Numbered from the stretch's first letter, positions 41,159 to 50,463 are shown. The stretch is 64,000 nt of DNA from Kineosporiaceae bacterium SCSIO 59966 (GCA_020881835.1 CP052876.1:62001-126000); one strand, 5' to 3'. Program-made: numbers and translations. Notes: generated by a model from the sequence alone, not told the origin.

Positions 41159-42523
41159 ATGGACGTCGTCGTCCTGGAGACCCCTCCGCTGGGGGACCGC
41201 AGCTACCTCATCCACGACGGGAGCGTCGCCCTCGTCGTTGACCCCCAGCGTGACCACGACCGGATGGAGGCCGCCGCCCGCGATGCCGGCGTCCGGATCA
41301 CCCACGTCGCCGAGACGCACCTGCACAACGACTACCTGACCGGTGGCCTGGCCCTGGCCCGGACGGTAGGCGCCGAGTACCTCGTCGACGCCGACGACGA
41401 GGTCGAGTACAAGCGCACCGGCGTCCGGGACGGCGACGTCTTCGACGTCGGCGAGCTCGAGGTGCTCGTCGTCGCCACCCCCGGGCACACCCACCACCAC
41501 GTGTCCTACGTCGTCCGCCACGGCGGCCAGGAGGCGGTGTTCTCCGGCGGGTCGTTGCTGTACGGCTCGGTGGGCCGCACGGACCTCATCGCCCCGGCGG
41601 ACACCGAGCCGCTGACCCGCCACCAGTACCGGTCCGCGCGCCGCCTCGCCGAGGTCGCCGGGGACGCCGCGCAGCTGTACCCCACCCACGGGTTCGGGTC
41701 GTTCTGCTCGAGCGGCCCGGCGTCCGGCGCGCAGTGCTCGACCGTCGCCGAGCAGCGCCGGACCAACCACGTGCTCACCGACGACGACGAGGACCACTTC
41801 GTCCGAGAGCTCATCGCCGGACTGACGGCCTACCCGTCGTACTACGCGCACATGGGCCCGCAGAACCGCCGCGGTCCGGGCTCGCCCGACCTGTCCGTCC
41901 CCGAGCCCCTGGACGGCGCGGAGCTGGCCCGCCGGCTGGAGGCCGGCGAGTGGGTGGTCGACCTGCGCAACCGGGTGGCGTTCGCCAGCGAGCACCTGAA
42001 GGGGTCGGTGAGCTTCGAGTACGGGGACGGGTCGAGCTTCACCACGTTCCTCGGCTGGACGCTGCCGTACGGCGACCGGGTCACGCTCGTCGGGAGCCGC
42101 GAGGACGTCGAGAAGGCCGTCCGTGACCTGTCCCGGATCGGCATCGACGGCCCGGACGCCGCCCTCGGTGAGCGGCCGGCCGACCTCGCCCCCGGCGCGC
42201 CCACCGACACCATCCCGCGGGTCGGGTGGGCGGAGGTCGCCGAGGCCCTGAAGGCCGGCGGCGAGACCGTGCTGGACGTGCGGCGCGAGGACGAGTACGC
42301 CACCTCGCACGTCGAGGGCGCGGTGAACCTGCCGCTGCACGACCTGCTCACCCGCTACCGCGAGCTGCCCGAGGGCCGGCTGTGGGTGCACTGCGCGAGC
42401 GGCTACCGCAGCGGGGTCGCGGCCAGCCTGCTGCGCCGGCTCGGTCGCGACGTCGTCCAGGTCGACGCGGAGTACGACCAGGCCGGCTCCGCCGGCGTCC
42501 CGGTGGCCGCCGGGAACTGCTGA
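41159..42523 (+). CDS. Persulfide dioxygenase-like MBL hydrolase fused to rhodanese
   Basis: 454 residues. The N-terminal metallo-beta-lactamase domain has ETHLHNDYLTGG and TPGHTHHHVSY, the iron ligands of the ETHE1/Blh persulfide dioxygenase branch, then GRTDL and YPTHGFGS. The C-terminal 200 residues hold two rhodanese domains: the first (VVDLRNRVAFASEHLKGSVS) lacks a catalytic cysteine, and the second (LDVRREDEYATSHVEGAVN) has the active loop CASGYRS. The pair should oxidise glutathione- or mycothiol-type persulfide to sulfite and transfer sulfane sulfur. ATG 41159 follows GGGAGG. Confidence 0.9.
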   Translation: MDVVVLETPPLGDRSYLIHDGSVALVVDPQRDHDRMEAAARDAGVRITHVAETHLHNDYLTGGLALARTVGAEYLVDADDEVEYKRTGVRDGDVFDVGELEVLVVATPGHTHHHVSYVVRHGGQEAVFSGGSLLYGSVGRTDLIAPADTEPLTRHQYRSARRLAEVAGDAAQLYPTHGFGSFCSSGPASGAQCSTVAEQRRTNHVLTDDDEDHFVRELIAGLTAYPSYYAHMGPQNRRGPGSPDLSVPEPLDGAELARRLEAGEWVVDLRNRVAFASEHLKGSVSFEYGDGSSFTTFLGWTLPYGDRVTLVGSREDVEKAVRDLSRIGIDGPDAALGERPADLAPGAPTDTIPRVGWAEVAEALKAGGETVLDVRREDEYATSHVEGAVNLPLHDLLTRYRELPEGRLWVHCASGYRSGVAASLLRRLGRDVVQVDAEYDQAGSAGVPVAAGNC

Positions 42524-42585
42524 GGCGGCGCTGTCGTTGCGGCGGCGAGACCGATTTGACCGGACAACCACAGGAGCCTCTCCCG

Positions 42586-43425
42586 ATGTCGGACAGCCCC
42601 ACCCCGCCCGCACCCGCCGGCAGCGAGGCCGCGCGGGCCATGCGGTCCTCCGGACGCGGCTGGCTCGCTCCGCTCGTCGTCCTCCTCGCGGCCGGGGCCC
42701 TCGTCGTCGCGGCCCTGGTCGGCACCGGTGGCTCCGCCGGCGATACCGACGACACGGCGGCACCCGCGGCCTCGCCGTCCGAAGACGCCGACGCCGGGGC
42801 GGCCGACGACCAGGAGGCCGCCCCGGACGACGGGACCGACGAGCAGTCCGTCGACGAGGCCATCGCTGCCCTCGCCCACCGCGACGAGGGTGACCCGTAC
42901 GCCCTCGGGGACGTCGACGCCCCCGTCGTCATGATCGAGTGGTCGGACTTCCAGTGCCCGTTCTGCGGCCGGTTCGCCCGGGAGACGAAGCCCGAGCTCG
43001 TCGAGCAGTACGTCGAGGACGGCGTGCTCCGGATCGAGTGGCGCGACTTCCCCTACCTCGGTGAGGAGTCGCGGACGGCGGCACTGGCCGGACGGGCGGC
43101 CGCCGAGCAGGAGGCGTTCTGGGAGTTCCACGACGCCGTGTTCGCCCTGGAGGCCAGCCCCAACTCCGGGCAGCTCGACGCCGACCGGCTCGTCGAGGTC
43201 GCCGAGGAGCTCGGTCTGGACGGCGAGGCGTTCGCCGCGGCCATGGACGACCCGGCCAACGCCGAGGCCGTCGACGCCGACTTCACCGAGGGACAGATGC
43301 TCGGCATCACCGGCACCCCGACGTTCCTCGTCGGCACGCAGCCGGTCGTCGGCGCCCAGCCGCTGGAGGTCTTCCAGCAGGCGATCGAGGCCGCGGCCGC
43401 CGAGGCCGCCGACGCCGGCGAGTGA
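42586..43425 (+). CDS. Membrane-anchored DsbA-like thioredoxin-fold protein
   Basis: 279 residues. A membrane anchor (WLAPLVVLLAAGALVVAALVG) and an acidic low-complexity linker precede a DsbA-type domain: ALGDVDAPVVMIEWSDFQCPFCGRFARETKPEL with the active CPFC, and the cis-proline in GITGTPTFLVG. It faces outside and oxidises or isomerises thiols. CcdA follows with a four-base overlap and would supply reducing power. Confidence 0.9.
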   Translation: MSDSPTPPAPAGSEAARAMRSSGRGWLAPLVVLLAAGALVVAALVGTGGSAGDTDDTAAPAASPSEDADAGAADDQEAAPDDGTDEQSVDEAIAALAHRDEGDPYALGDVDAPVVMIEWSDFQCPFCGRFARETKPELVEQYVEDGVLRIEWRDFPYLGEESRTAALAGRAAAEQEAFWEFHDAVFALEASPNSGQLDADRLVEVAEELGLDGEAFAAAMDDPANAEAVDADFTEGQMLGITGTPTFLVGTQPVVGAQPLEVFQQAIEAAAAEAADAGE

Positions 43426-44309
43426 CCGGCGTGGACGTCGGGTTCGTCGCCGCCTTCGCCGGCGGGCTGCTCTCGCTGCTCAGCCCGTGCAGCGCCCTGC
43501 TGCTGCCCTCGTTCTTCGCCTACGCGTTCGCCCGGCCCACCGAGCTCGCCGTCCGGACGGGGCTGTTGTACCTGGGCCTGCTCGTCACGCTCGTGCCGCT
43601 CGGGGTCGGCTCGAGCCTGGCCTCCCGGCTGTTCTACGGCCACCGGGACACCCTCATCGACGTCGCCGGCTGGACGATCATCGCGATGGGGGTGCTGCTC
43701 GTGCTCGGCCGTGGCTTCACCGTGCCGGGTGTGGAGCGGCTCAGCGCCCGGGTGACCGCCTGGTCTGCCGGACGGCGCGGAGTGCTGCCCACCGTCGCGC
43801 TCGGCGCGGTGTACGGGCTCGCCGGGTTCTGCTCCGGGCCCATCCTCGGCGCCGTCCTCACCGTGTCCGCGACCTCCGGGTCACCCGTTACCGGCGGGCT
43901 GCTGCTGGCCGTGTACGCGCTCGGCATGGCGGCACCGCTGTTCGTGCTCGCCCTGGTGTGGGACCGGTTCTCGCTCGGCCGCCGCGGTTGGCTGCGCGGC
44001 CGGGAGGTCCGGGTCGGCCGGGTTCGCCTGCACACCACCCAGCTGCTGTCCGGCGTCCTCTTCGTCGTCATCGGCGTGCTCTTCCTGGCCTTCGACGGCA
44101 CCGCGGGGATCACCGGGGCGTTCGGCCTCGGGGACACCGTGGAGCTCGAGTTCGCGGCCCAGTCCTGGATCCGCTCGGTCGTCGACGCCCGGATCGACGT
44201 CGTCGTCCTCGTCGTGGTCGCGGTGGCCGCAGCCGTCGTCCTGGTCCGCCGGCTGCGCCGACGGGAACCGGCGGACGACGTCCCTGAGCGGGTCGACACC
44301 CGCCGCTGA
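43422..44309 (+). CDS. ccdA: CcdA-type thiol-disulfide membrane transporter
   Basis: 295 residues. The core LLSLLSPCSALLLPSFFAYAF holds the first of the two redox cysteines after a proline, and GLAGFCSGPILGAVLTVSA holds the second. Six helices as in CcdA, followed by an extra C-terminal helix (VDVVVLVVVAVAAAVVLV) and basic tail. It moves reducing equivalents from cytosolic thioredoxin to the outside, here probably to the overlapping DsbA-like protein. Confidence 0.9.
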   Translation: MTGVDVGFVAAFAGGLLSLLSPCSALLLPSFFAYAFARPTELAVRTGLLYLGLLVTLVPLGVGSSLASRLFYGHRDTLIDVAGWTIIAMGVLLVLGRGFTVPGVERLSARVTAWSAGRRGVLPTVALGAVYGLAGFCSGPILGAVLTVSATSGSPVTGGLLLAVYALGMAAPLFVLALVWDRFSLGRRGWLRGREVRVGRVRLHTTQLLSGVLFVVIGVLFLAFDGTAGITGAFGLGDTVELEFAAQSWIRSVVDARIDVVVLVVVAVAAAVVLVRRLRRREPADDVPERVDTRR

Positions 44310-44359
44310 GCCGGGCCGGGTTGAGTCTGCCGTTCGCTTGGGTGCATCATAGATACAAC

Positions 44360-45007
44360 ATGAGTCCAACAGGTTCGGGCAGCGCGACCGAGCGCGCCTA
44401 CACGCACGTCCGCGCCGGCATCCTCGACCAGACCTTCCCCGCAGGGGACCTGCTCACCGAGGGAGACCTCGCCGAGCAGGTCGGCGTCAGCCGCACCCCC
44501 GTCCGCGAGGCGCTGCTGCGGCTCGAGGCCGAGGGCCTCGTGCGGCTCTACCCCAAGCGGGGGGCGCTCGTCGTGCCGGTGACCCCGCGGGAGGCCGAGG
44601 AGATGCTCGAGGCCCGCTGCCTCGTCGAGCAGTGGGCGGCGCCCCGCGCCGTCCGGTCCGGCGGCGAGGCGCTGCGTGAGCGGCTCACCGTCCTCGTCGG
44701 CGAGATGCGCGCCGCCGTGGCAGCGGGTGACGCAGCTGCCGCGGCGGCCGCGGACCGGGCCTTCCACGAGGCGGTCGTCGAGTCCGCCGGCAACTCGATC
44801 CTGCACCGGCTCTACGTCTCCCTGCGGGACCGTCAGCTGTGCCTCAGTGCCGCGACCATGTCCGGCGACCCCGCCCGGGCCCGCGCCGCGCTCGCCGACC
44901 ACGAGGGGCTGCTCGAGGCGCTGGTCGCCGGCGACGCCGACCTCTTCGCGCAACGGACCGCCGCCCACCTGGCCACCGTCTCCGCGGCCGACCGAAACGC
45001 GTCGTGA
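44360..45007 (+). CDS. GntR/FadR (FCD) family transcriptional regulator
   Basis: 215 residues. AYTHVRAGILDQTFPAGDLLTEGDLAEQVGVSRTPVREALLRLEAEGLVRLYPKRG is a winged helix. The C-terminal FCD effector domain contains ADRAFHEAVVESAGN and HLATV-type metal ligands. A TAGATA hexamer at 44350 just before ATG 44360 suggests a leaderless transcript. It overlaps the MFS gene and probably controls it; the ligand is unknown. Confidence 0.9.
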   Translation: MSPTGSGSATERAYTHVRAGILDQTFPAGDLLTEGDLAEQVGVSRTPVREALLRLEAEGLVRLYPKRGALVVPVTPREAEEMLEARCLVEQWAAPRAVRSGGEALRERLTVLVGEMRAAVAAGDAAAAAAADRAFHEAVVESAGNSILHRLYVSLRDRQLCLSAATMSGDPARARAALADHEGLLEALVAGDADLFAQRTAAHLATVSAADRNAS

Positions 45008-46350
45008 CCGACTCGGCTCGCCGTCCCTCCCGGCTTGCACCGCAGGTGCCCCGCCAGGCCTGGGTCGTCTGGGGCGTCGGCGTCCTGGCCTACGTCGTCG
45101 CCGTGCTGCAGCGCACCTCCCTCGGCGTCGCCGCCCAGGACGCCGCCGAGCGGTTCGGCACGGGTGCCGGCGTCGTCAGCACGTTCGTCGTCGTCCAGCT
45201 GCTCGTCTACGCGCTGATGCAGGTCCCGGTCGGCGTGCTGCTCGACCGGTACGGCTCGCGCCGGCTGCTCATCGCCGGCCCCGCGCTGATGGCCGTCGGG
45301 CAGGGGCTGCTGGCGGTGGCCGGCTCGGTGCCGGAGGCGATCGCCGCGCGGGTACTCGTCGGCACCGGCGACGCGATGGTCTTCGTCAGCGTCCTGCGGC
45401 TCATCCCGGCGTGGTTCCCGGCCCGGCGCGCCCCGCTGATGACCCAGCTCACCGGCATCCTCGGCCAGCTCGGCCAGGTCGCCAGCGCCGTCCCGCTGGT
45501 GGCGATGCTGCGCGGGCCCGGGTGGGAGACAGCCTTCGCCGGCGCCGCGGCCCTCGCCGCAGGGTCCCTGCTGCTCGTCGTCCTCGCCCTGCGGGACCAG
45601 CCACCCGGCAGCGAGCCGCAGCGTCGCCGGCGCTCGGCGGCCGAGGTCCGCGGCGAGCTGCTCGCCGCCGTCCGTGAGCCGGGCAACCGGCTGGGCCTGT
45701 GGACCCACTTCACCGTCCAGTACGCCGGCCTGGTCTTCGTCCTGCTGTGGGGCTACCCGTTCCTCACCGCCGGGCACGGGCTGGCGCCGCAGACCGCGGC
45801 CGGCCTGCTCACCGCCATGGTGGCCGTCGGCGTGCTCGCCGGGCCCGTCCTCGCCCGGCTCACCGCCCGGCACCCGCTGTACCGCTCGAACCTCGTCCTG
45901 GGAGTCGTCGGCCTGACGGTCGCGGCGTGGACCGTCGTCCTCCTGTGGCCCGGGCCGGCGCCGCTGTGGGTGCTCGTCGGGCTCGTCGTCGTGCTGGCGG
46001 TCAACGGTCCGGCGTCGATGGTCGCGTTCGACTTCGCCCGGACCTTCAACCCGCCCACCCGGCTCGGCAGCGCCACCGGAGTCGTCAACGTGGGTGGCTT
46101 CGTCGCCTCCCTGCTCACGATCCTGGCCATCGGGGTCCTGCTCGACCTCGGGACGCCGTCCGGGCAGACCTACTCCCTCGGTGCCTTCAAGGCAGCGTTC
46201 GCCGTCCAGTACCTCGTCTGGGGAATCGGGGTACTCGGCATCCTGCGCAGCCGGCGGAGCGCACGCCGCCGGCTCGCCGAGCAGGGCACGGTGGTGCTGC
46301 CGCTGCACCAGGCGTGGCGCCGGCGGCGGACCCGGGCGCTCGCCGCCTGA
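45004..46350 (+). CDS. Major facilitator superfamily transporter
   Basis: 448 residues with 12 predicted helices. The MFS loop-2 motif is GVLLDRYGSRRLLIAG, preceded by LLVYALMQVPVG. It resembles the nitrate/nitrite-type or hexuronate-type group only in general layout, and the substrate is not evident. Its GTG start overlaps the stop of the FCD regulator as GTGA, so the two form a self-regulated pair. Confidence 0.88.
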   Translation: MTDSARRPSRLAPQVPRQAWVVWGVGVLAYVVAVLQRTSLGVAAQDAAERFGTGAGVVSTFVVVQLLVYALMQVPVGVLLDRYGSRRLLIAGPALMAVGQGLLAVAGSVPEAIAARVLVGTGDAMVFVSVLRLIPAWFPARRAPLMTQLTGILGQLGQVASAVPLVAMLRGPGWETAFAGAAALAAGSLLLVVLALRDQPPGSEPQRRRRSAAEVRGELLAAVREPGNRLGLWTHFTVQYAGLVFVLLWGYPFLTAGHGLAPQTAAGLLTAMVAVGVLAGPVLARLTARHPLYRSNLVLGVVGLTVAAWTVVLLWPGPAPLWVLVGLVVVLAVNGPASMVAFDFARTFNPPTRLGSATGVVNVGGFVASLLTILAIGVLLDLGTPSGQTYSLGAFKAAFAVQYLVWGIGVLGILRSRRSARRRLAEQGTVVLPLHQAWRRRRTRALAA

Positions 46351-46380
46351 GGCGGTGAGGGCCGTGCACGCTCGGCACGC

Positions 46381-48027
46381 TCAGCCGCAGACGTCCTCGA
46401 CGTCGACCGGCTCGGTCGGGTCGCTGGTGACGGTCGGCGTCGGGGTGGGGTTCTCCGCGGTCGAGCCGTCGTCGTCCGGGCCGGACGGCGTGGGGGTCCC
46501 AGGAGATGTCGTGATCTCACCCGGTGTCGGGCTAGTCGTCGGCTCCGGCCGGGGCTCGAGCGCGTCGGCCACGATCTCGTGCATGGCCTCGAAGTCCGGG
46601 TTCTCGGGCCTGATGACGTCCCGGTCGAAGGAGACGCTGCGGATGTGGGCGTCCTGCACCCGCAGGGCCAGCTCGACGAAGGCCTCGAGCTCGGAGCCGC
46701 GGACGTCGGTGAAGACGTTGCGCTCCGCCGATGACGCGAGCCGGGGGAAGGCCCGGGCGAGTCGGACCGGGTCGGCCTGCTCGGCGACCGCTGCGATGAG
46801 GCACTGCTGGCGGGTCATCCGGTCGTAGTCGTCCGAGCCTTCCCGGGAACGCGCGTACCACAGCGCGTGGTACCCGTCGAGGACCTGCGGACCGGGCTCG
46901 ATGTACCCCCTGATCGGGTACCGCTCGCCGGTGAGCAGGTTGGTCCCGCCCCCGATCGGGATCCGGCGGTCGACGGTCATCCGGATGCCGCCGATCGCGT
47001 CGATGACGTCCTCGAAGCCCTGGAGGTTGACGATCGCGTAGTAGTCCAGCGGGATCCCCAGGACGCCGCTGATCGCGTCGCGGGTCGCGCGCAGTCCGGG
47101 GTCGGTGACGCCGGGGAAGTGCTGCGGGTTGTCCTTCGCCCAGCCCCAGACCGCGTTGAGGTGGCAGTCGTTCTGCACGCACGTGCCCGGACCGGACGGG
47201 TGGAAGCCGTCGGGGAACAGCTCGGCCCCCACGCTGCCCGCGGCGAAGACCGGGCCCTCGAGGTTGCGGGGCACGCTGAACAGCACCGTCTCGCCGGAGG
47301 CGGTGTCGATGCTGGCCACGATCATCGTGTCGGTGCGGGTCCCGACTCGTCCGGGCCCGGCGTCCGAGCCGAGCAGCAGGACGTTCACCCGGGGCTCGTC
47401 CGCCCATGGGTCCTGCGCACCCACGTCCGGGGAGGCCAGGCCGCCCTTGCGTCCGTCGTCCTCGTCCTCGTCGAAGACGGTGAGGATGAGTGAGCGCTGG
47501 GTCAGCGCGTAACGAGCGGCCGTGGCCCCCGGGGCGGCGACCAGACCCACAAGGGCGGTGACGAGCAGGCCGCTCACCACCTGCTGAAGCACGGTGAGGC
47601 GGGTGCGGCGCAGCAGCAGGTGCCCGACGACGACGACGAGGGACCACGAGGCGGCGACGGCGACCGCGACCACGGCCGCCACGAGCAGCGCGTCGGGCCG
47701 GGTGGCGACCTGCAGCCCGAGTTCGGTGACGCCGCCGGCGGCGACGACGGCGCCGAGAGCCCCGACGGCCAGGAGGAAGAGCCCGAGGACCACTGCACCG
47801 CTGCGTCGCCGGCCGGCCGCGATGAGACCCGCACCGGGCAGCAGGGCGCCGAGGGCGGTGAGCACGGTCAGCCAGGTGAACCCCTGTCCGGCGTCGGTCG
47901 CGTGCCGGGCCTGGCCACCGGTGATCCGGACGCCGCGCCCAGAATGCCGGGCGTGCCGTGCGTTGGCCCGCGCGGCCTGGGCCCGGATGGTGCGCCGGGA
48001 GGGGTAGGCGACGGGTTCGCTGACCAA
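46381..48027 (-). CDS. LytR-CpsA-Psr (LCP) family protein
   Basis: 548 residues. Several N-terminal hydrophobic helices (WLTVLTALGALLPGAGLIAAG, AVVLGLFLLAVGALGAVVA, LLVAAVVAVAVAASWSLVVVVG, VVSGLLVTALVGLVAAPG) precede an LCP domain: VNVLLLGSDAGPGRVGTRTDTMIVASID with the catalytic arginine and aspartate, VLFSVPRNLEG and DYYAIVNLQGFEDVIDAIGGI. LCP enzymes ligate polymers to peptidoglycan. The tail is proline/threonine-rich. TTG 48027 is chosen because GGGAGGGGAG precedes it at good spacing. Confidence 0.88.
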   Translation of the reverse strand: MVSEPVAYPSRRTIRAQAARANARHARHSGRGVRITGGQARHATDAGQGFTWLTVLTALGALLPGAGLIAAGRRRSGAVVLGLFLLAVGALGAVVAAGGVTELGLQVATRPDALLVAAVVAVAVAASWSLVVVVGHLLLRRTRLTVLQQVVSGLLVTALVGLVAAPGATAARYALTQRSLILTVFDEDEDDGRKGGLASPDVGAQDPWADEPRVNVLLLGSDAGPGRVGTRTDTMIVASIDTASGETVLFSVPRNLEGPVFAAGSVGAELFPDGFHPSGPGTCVQNDCHLNAVWGWAKDNPQHFPGVTDPGLRATRDAISGVLGIPLDYYAIVNLQGFEDVIDAIGGIRMTVDRRIPIGGGTNLLTGERYPIRGYIEPGPQVLDGYHALWYARSREGSDDYDRMTRQQCLIAAVAEQADPVRLARAFPRLASSAERNVFTDVRGSELEAFVELALRVQDAHIRSVSFDRDVIRPENPDFEAMHEIVADALEPRPEPTTSPTPGEITTSPGTPTPSGPDDDGSTAENPTPTPTVTSDPTEPVDVEDVCG

Positions 48028-48168
48028 CGACGCTCCCCTCCCAGCAGGCCGGTGGGTGCACGACGCCACGGCGCACCGGCGGATGTCCGGCCCCATTCCA
48101 CCACGCCTGGGGGAGTCGGCCGCCTTTGGTCCGCGTCCGCCGGTCCGGCTAGGCTGGCCCGGCACCTT

Positions 48169-48259
48169 GGAGGCGTCGCCTAGTCCGGTCTATGGCGCCC
48201 GCCTGCTAAGCGGGTTTGGGGCTACAACCCCATCGCGGGTTCAAATCCCGCCGCCTCCG
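48169..48259 (+). tRNA. tRNA-Ser (anticodon GCU)
   Basis: Acceptor GGAGGCG pairs with CGCCTCC; discriminator G. The anticodon loop CTGCTAA between CCCGC and GCGGG gives GCU. Long variable arm and GGGTTCAAATCCC T arm. No encoded CCA. Confidence 0.96.
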
Positions 48260-48271
48260 CGGCACCACGAC

Positions 48272-48301
48272 GGGCCCGGCTCTCACCTGAGAGCCGGGCC
48301 C
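48272..48301 (+). terminator. Hairpin terminator after tRNA-Ser(GCU)
   Basis: Perfect 13-base arms GGGCCCGGCTCTC and complement around ACCT, 12 bases after the tRNA. Confidence 0.85.
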
Positions 48302-48319
48302 GCCCCGTGCGTCCCCCTT

Positions 48320-48342
48320 CGTGATCATGCAATCCCGCCACC
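48320..48342 (-). repeat. 23-bp dispersed repeat, copy 8 (left arm of inverted pair)
   Basis: Complement orientation. With copy 9 it makes a perfect 23-bp inverted repeat with a 17-base loop. Confidence 0.9.
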
Positions 48343-48359
48343 CCGGCCCAGCTCGTGCG

Positions 48360-48382
48360 GGTGGCGGGATTGCATGATCACG
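48360..48382 (+). repeat. 23-bp dispersed repeat, copy 9 (right arm of inverted pair)
   Basis: Plus orientation, followed by G runs to 48409, four bases before the pckG stop codon complement. Confidence 0.9.
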
Positions 48383-48412
48383 GGTGGGTCGTGCGGGGGG
48401 TGGGGTGGGACG

Positions 48413-50239
48413 TCAGTCCATGCCGAGACGGTGCTTGAGGCCGTCGAGCTCGGTCCACAGCATCGCCGGCAGGTGCTCGCCGAACTTCTCGAACCACTCC
48501 TGGATCTGCGGGACCTCCTGGCGCCACTCCTCGGGGTCGACGGTCAGGCAGATCCGCAGCTCCTCCTCGGTCAGGTCGAGCCCGTCGGTGTCGAGGGACT
48601 CCGGCGTCGGCACGTGGCCGATCGGCGTCTCGGTGGCCGCCGCACGCCCCTCGATGCGCTCGATGATCCACTTGAGCACACGCGAGTTCTCGCCGAAGCC
48701 GGGCCAGACGAAGTCGCCGTCCTCGTTCCGCCGGAACCAGTTGACGTAGAAGATCCTGGGGAGCTTCGCGACGTCCGCGTCCTTGCCCATCGAGATCCAG
48801 TGCTGGAAGTAGTCGCCCCCGTTGTAGCCGATGAAGGGGAGCATCGCCATCGGGTCACGACGGACGACGCCCACCTGGCCGGTCGCGGCGGCGGTGGTCT
48901 CCGAGGACAGGGTCGCCCCCATGAAGACGCCGTGCACCCAGTCCCGGGCCTCGGTGACGAGCGGGACCGTCGTCGCGCGTCGTCCGCCGAAGAGGATCGC
49001 CGAGATCGGGACGCCGCGGGGGTCGTCGTACTCGGGGGCGAGGATCGGGCACTGCTTGATCGGGGTGCAGTACCGGCTGTTCGGGTGCGAGCTCGGCTCG
49101 CCGGAGTCCGGCGTCCAGTCCTCGCCCTTCCAGGACCGGGCGTGGGCGGGCGGGTTCTCCATGCCCTCCCACCAGATGTCGCCGTCGTCGGTCAGCGCGA
49201 CGTTGGTGAAGATGCTGTTGCCGCGGTTGATGGTCTCGATCGCGTACGGGTTCGTCTTCTGGTTGGTGCCGGGGGCGACGCCGAAGAACCCGAACTCGGG
49301 GTTGACCGCGTAGAGCCGGCCGTCCTCGCCGAAGCGCATCCAGGCGATGTCGTCGCCCAGCGTCTCCACCTTCCACCCCGGGATGGTGGGTTTGAGCATC
49401 GCGAGGTTCGTCTTGCCGCACGCGGACGGGAAGGCGGCGGCGACGTAGTACGTCTGCTGCTCGGGGGAAGTGAGCTTGAGGATGAGCATGTGCTCGGCCA
49501 TCCAGCCCTCGTCGCGGGCCATCACCGACGCGATGCGTAGGGCGTAGCATTTCTTGCCGAGCAGGGCGTTGCCGCCGTACCCGGAGCCGTAGCTCCAGAT
49601 CGCCCGCTCCTCGGGGAACTGGGTGATGTACTTCGTGTCGTTGCACGGCCACGGTACGTCCTGCTGGCCGGGCTCGAGGGGGTAGCCGACGGAGTGCAGG
49701 GCCGGCACGAAGTCGGCGTCGAGCTCCTCCATCCGACGCAGCACGGTCTCGCCCATTCGAGCCATGATCCGCATCGACGTGACGACGTAGGCGGAGTCGG
49801 TGATCTCGACACCGAACATCGGCTCGGGTGCGTCGAGGTGGCCCATGACGAACGGGATGACGTACATCGTGCGGCCCCGCATGCACCCCCGGTAGAGCGC
49901 GGTCATGCGCTCCTTCATCTCGTCCGGGTCCATCCAGTTGTTCGTCGGACCGGCGTCCTTCTCCTCGCGGGAGCAGATGAACGTGCGGTCCTCGACCCGG
50001 GCGACGTCGGTCGGGTCGGACTGGGCGAGGAACGAGTTGGGCTTCTTCGTCAGGCGGGTGAACGTTCCGGTCTCGACGAGGAGGTCGGTGAGCCGCGTCC
50101 ACTCCTCCTCAGTGCCGTCGACCCAGTGGATGGCGTCGGGGGTCGTGAGGGCGGCGACCTCGGCGACCCACTCGGCGAGCCGGGGGTGGGTGGTCGGCCG
50201 GCCGGTGACCATGATGTCGGGAGAGGTGTCGGTGCTCAT
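48413..50239 (-). CDS. pckG: Phosphoenolpyruvate carboxykinase (GTP)
   Basis: 608 residues, full length for the GTP type. The P-loop region is [16 protein letters not shown] with the reactive cysteine, followed by [56 protein letters not shown] and [13 protein letters not shown] are also typical. It converts oxaloacetate to PEP, the first committed step of gluconeogenesis. ATG 50239 is used. Four 7-8 base boxes in the 100-190 bases upstream may regulate it. Confidence 0.97.
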   Translation of the reverse strand: MSTDTSPDIMVTGRPTTHPRLAEWVAEVAALTTPDAIHWVDGTEEEWTRLTDLLVETGTFTRLTKKPNSFLAQSDPTDVARVEDRTFICSREEKDAGPTNNWMDPDEMKERMTALYRGCMRGRTMYVIPFVMGHLDAPEPMFGVEITDSAYVVTSMRIMARMGETVLRRMEELDADFVPALHSVGYPLEPGQQDVPWPCNDTKYITQFPEERAIWSYGSGYGGNALLGKKCYALRIASVMARDEGWMAEHMLILKLTSPEQQTYYVAAAFPSACGKTNLAMLKPTIPGWKVETLGDDIAWMRFGEDGRLYAVNPEFGFFGVAPGTNQKTNPYAIETINRGNSIFTNVALTDDGDIWWEGMENPPAHARSWKGEDWTPDSGEPSSHPNSRYCTPIKQCPILAPEYDDPRGVPISAILFGGRRATTVPLVTEARDWVHGVFMGATLSSETTAAATGQVGVVRRDPMAMLPFIGYNGGDYFQHWISMGKDADVAKLPRIFYVNWFRRNEDGDFVWPGFGENSRVLKWIIERIEGRAAATETPIGHVPTPESLDTDGLDLTEEELRICLTVDPEEWRQEVPQIQEWFEKFGEHLPAMLWTELDGLKHRLGMD

Positions 50240-50300
50240 GTCTCCTCCTGAGTCCTTCCGTGGTCGTCGTTGACCGGTCGTGGACCCGGGTAGGGGTCAC

Positions 50301-50323
50301 CCGCGGTCGGCTGTCGACCGCGG
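50301..50323. promoter_or_regulatory. Inverted repeat upstream of pckG
   Basis: CCGCGGTCG-GCTGT-CGACCGCGG, 9-bp arms, 62 bases upstream of pckG. Confidence 0.4.
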
Positions 50324-50332
50324 GACGCCCGG

Positions 50333-50430
50333 GTGTCGCTTTTCACCGTATCCCGCTGTCTCGCACAGCGACACCGCGAATGAGGGGCCCACTCGTGAAC
50401 TGGCTCACAAGCGACAACCCGCTGTCGCTT
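50333..50430. promoter_or_regulatory. Cluster of TGTCGCTT/AAGCGACA boxes upstream of pckG
   Basis: Full boxes at 50334-50341, 50409-50416 and 50423-50430 and a 7-base match at 50367-50373. Boxes 3 and 4 form a perfect inverted pair with a 6-base spacer, and boxes 1 and 2 a wider one. Probably repeated binding sites of one regulator. Confidence 0.5.
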
Positions 50431-50463
50431 CCTTGCGAAAGGCGTTGAGTTCTTGCGGGTTTG

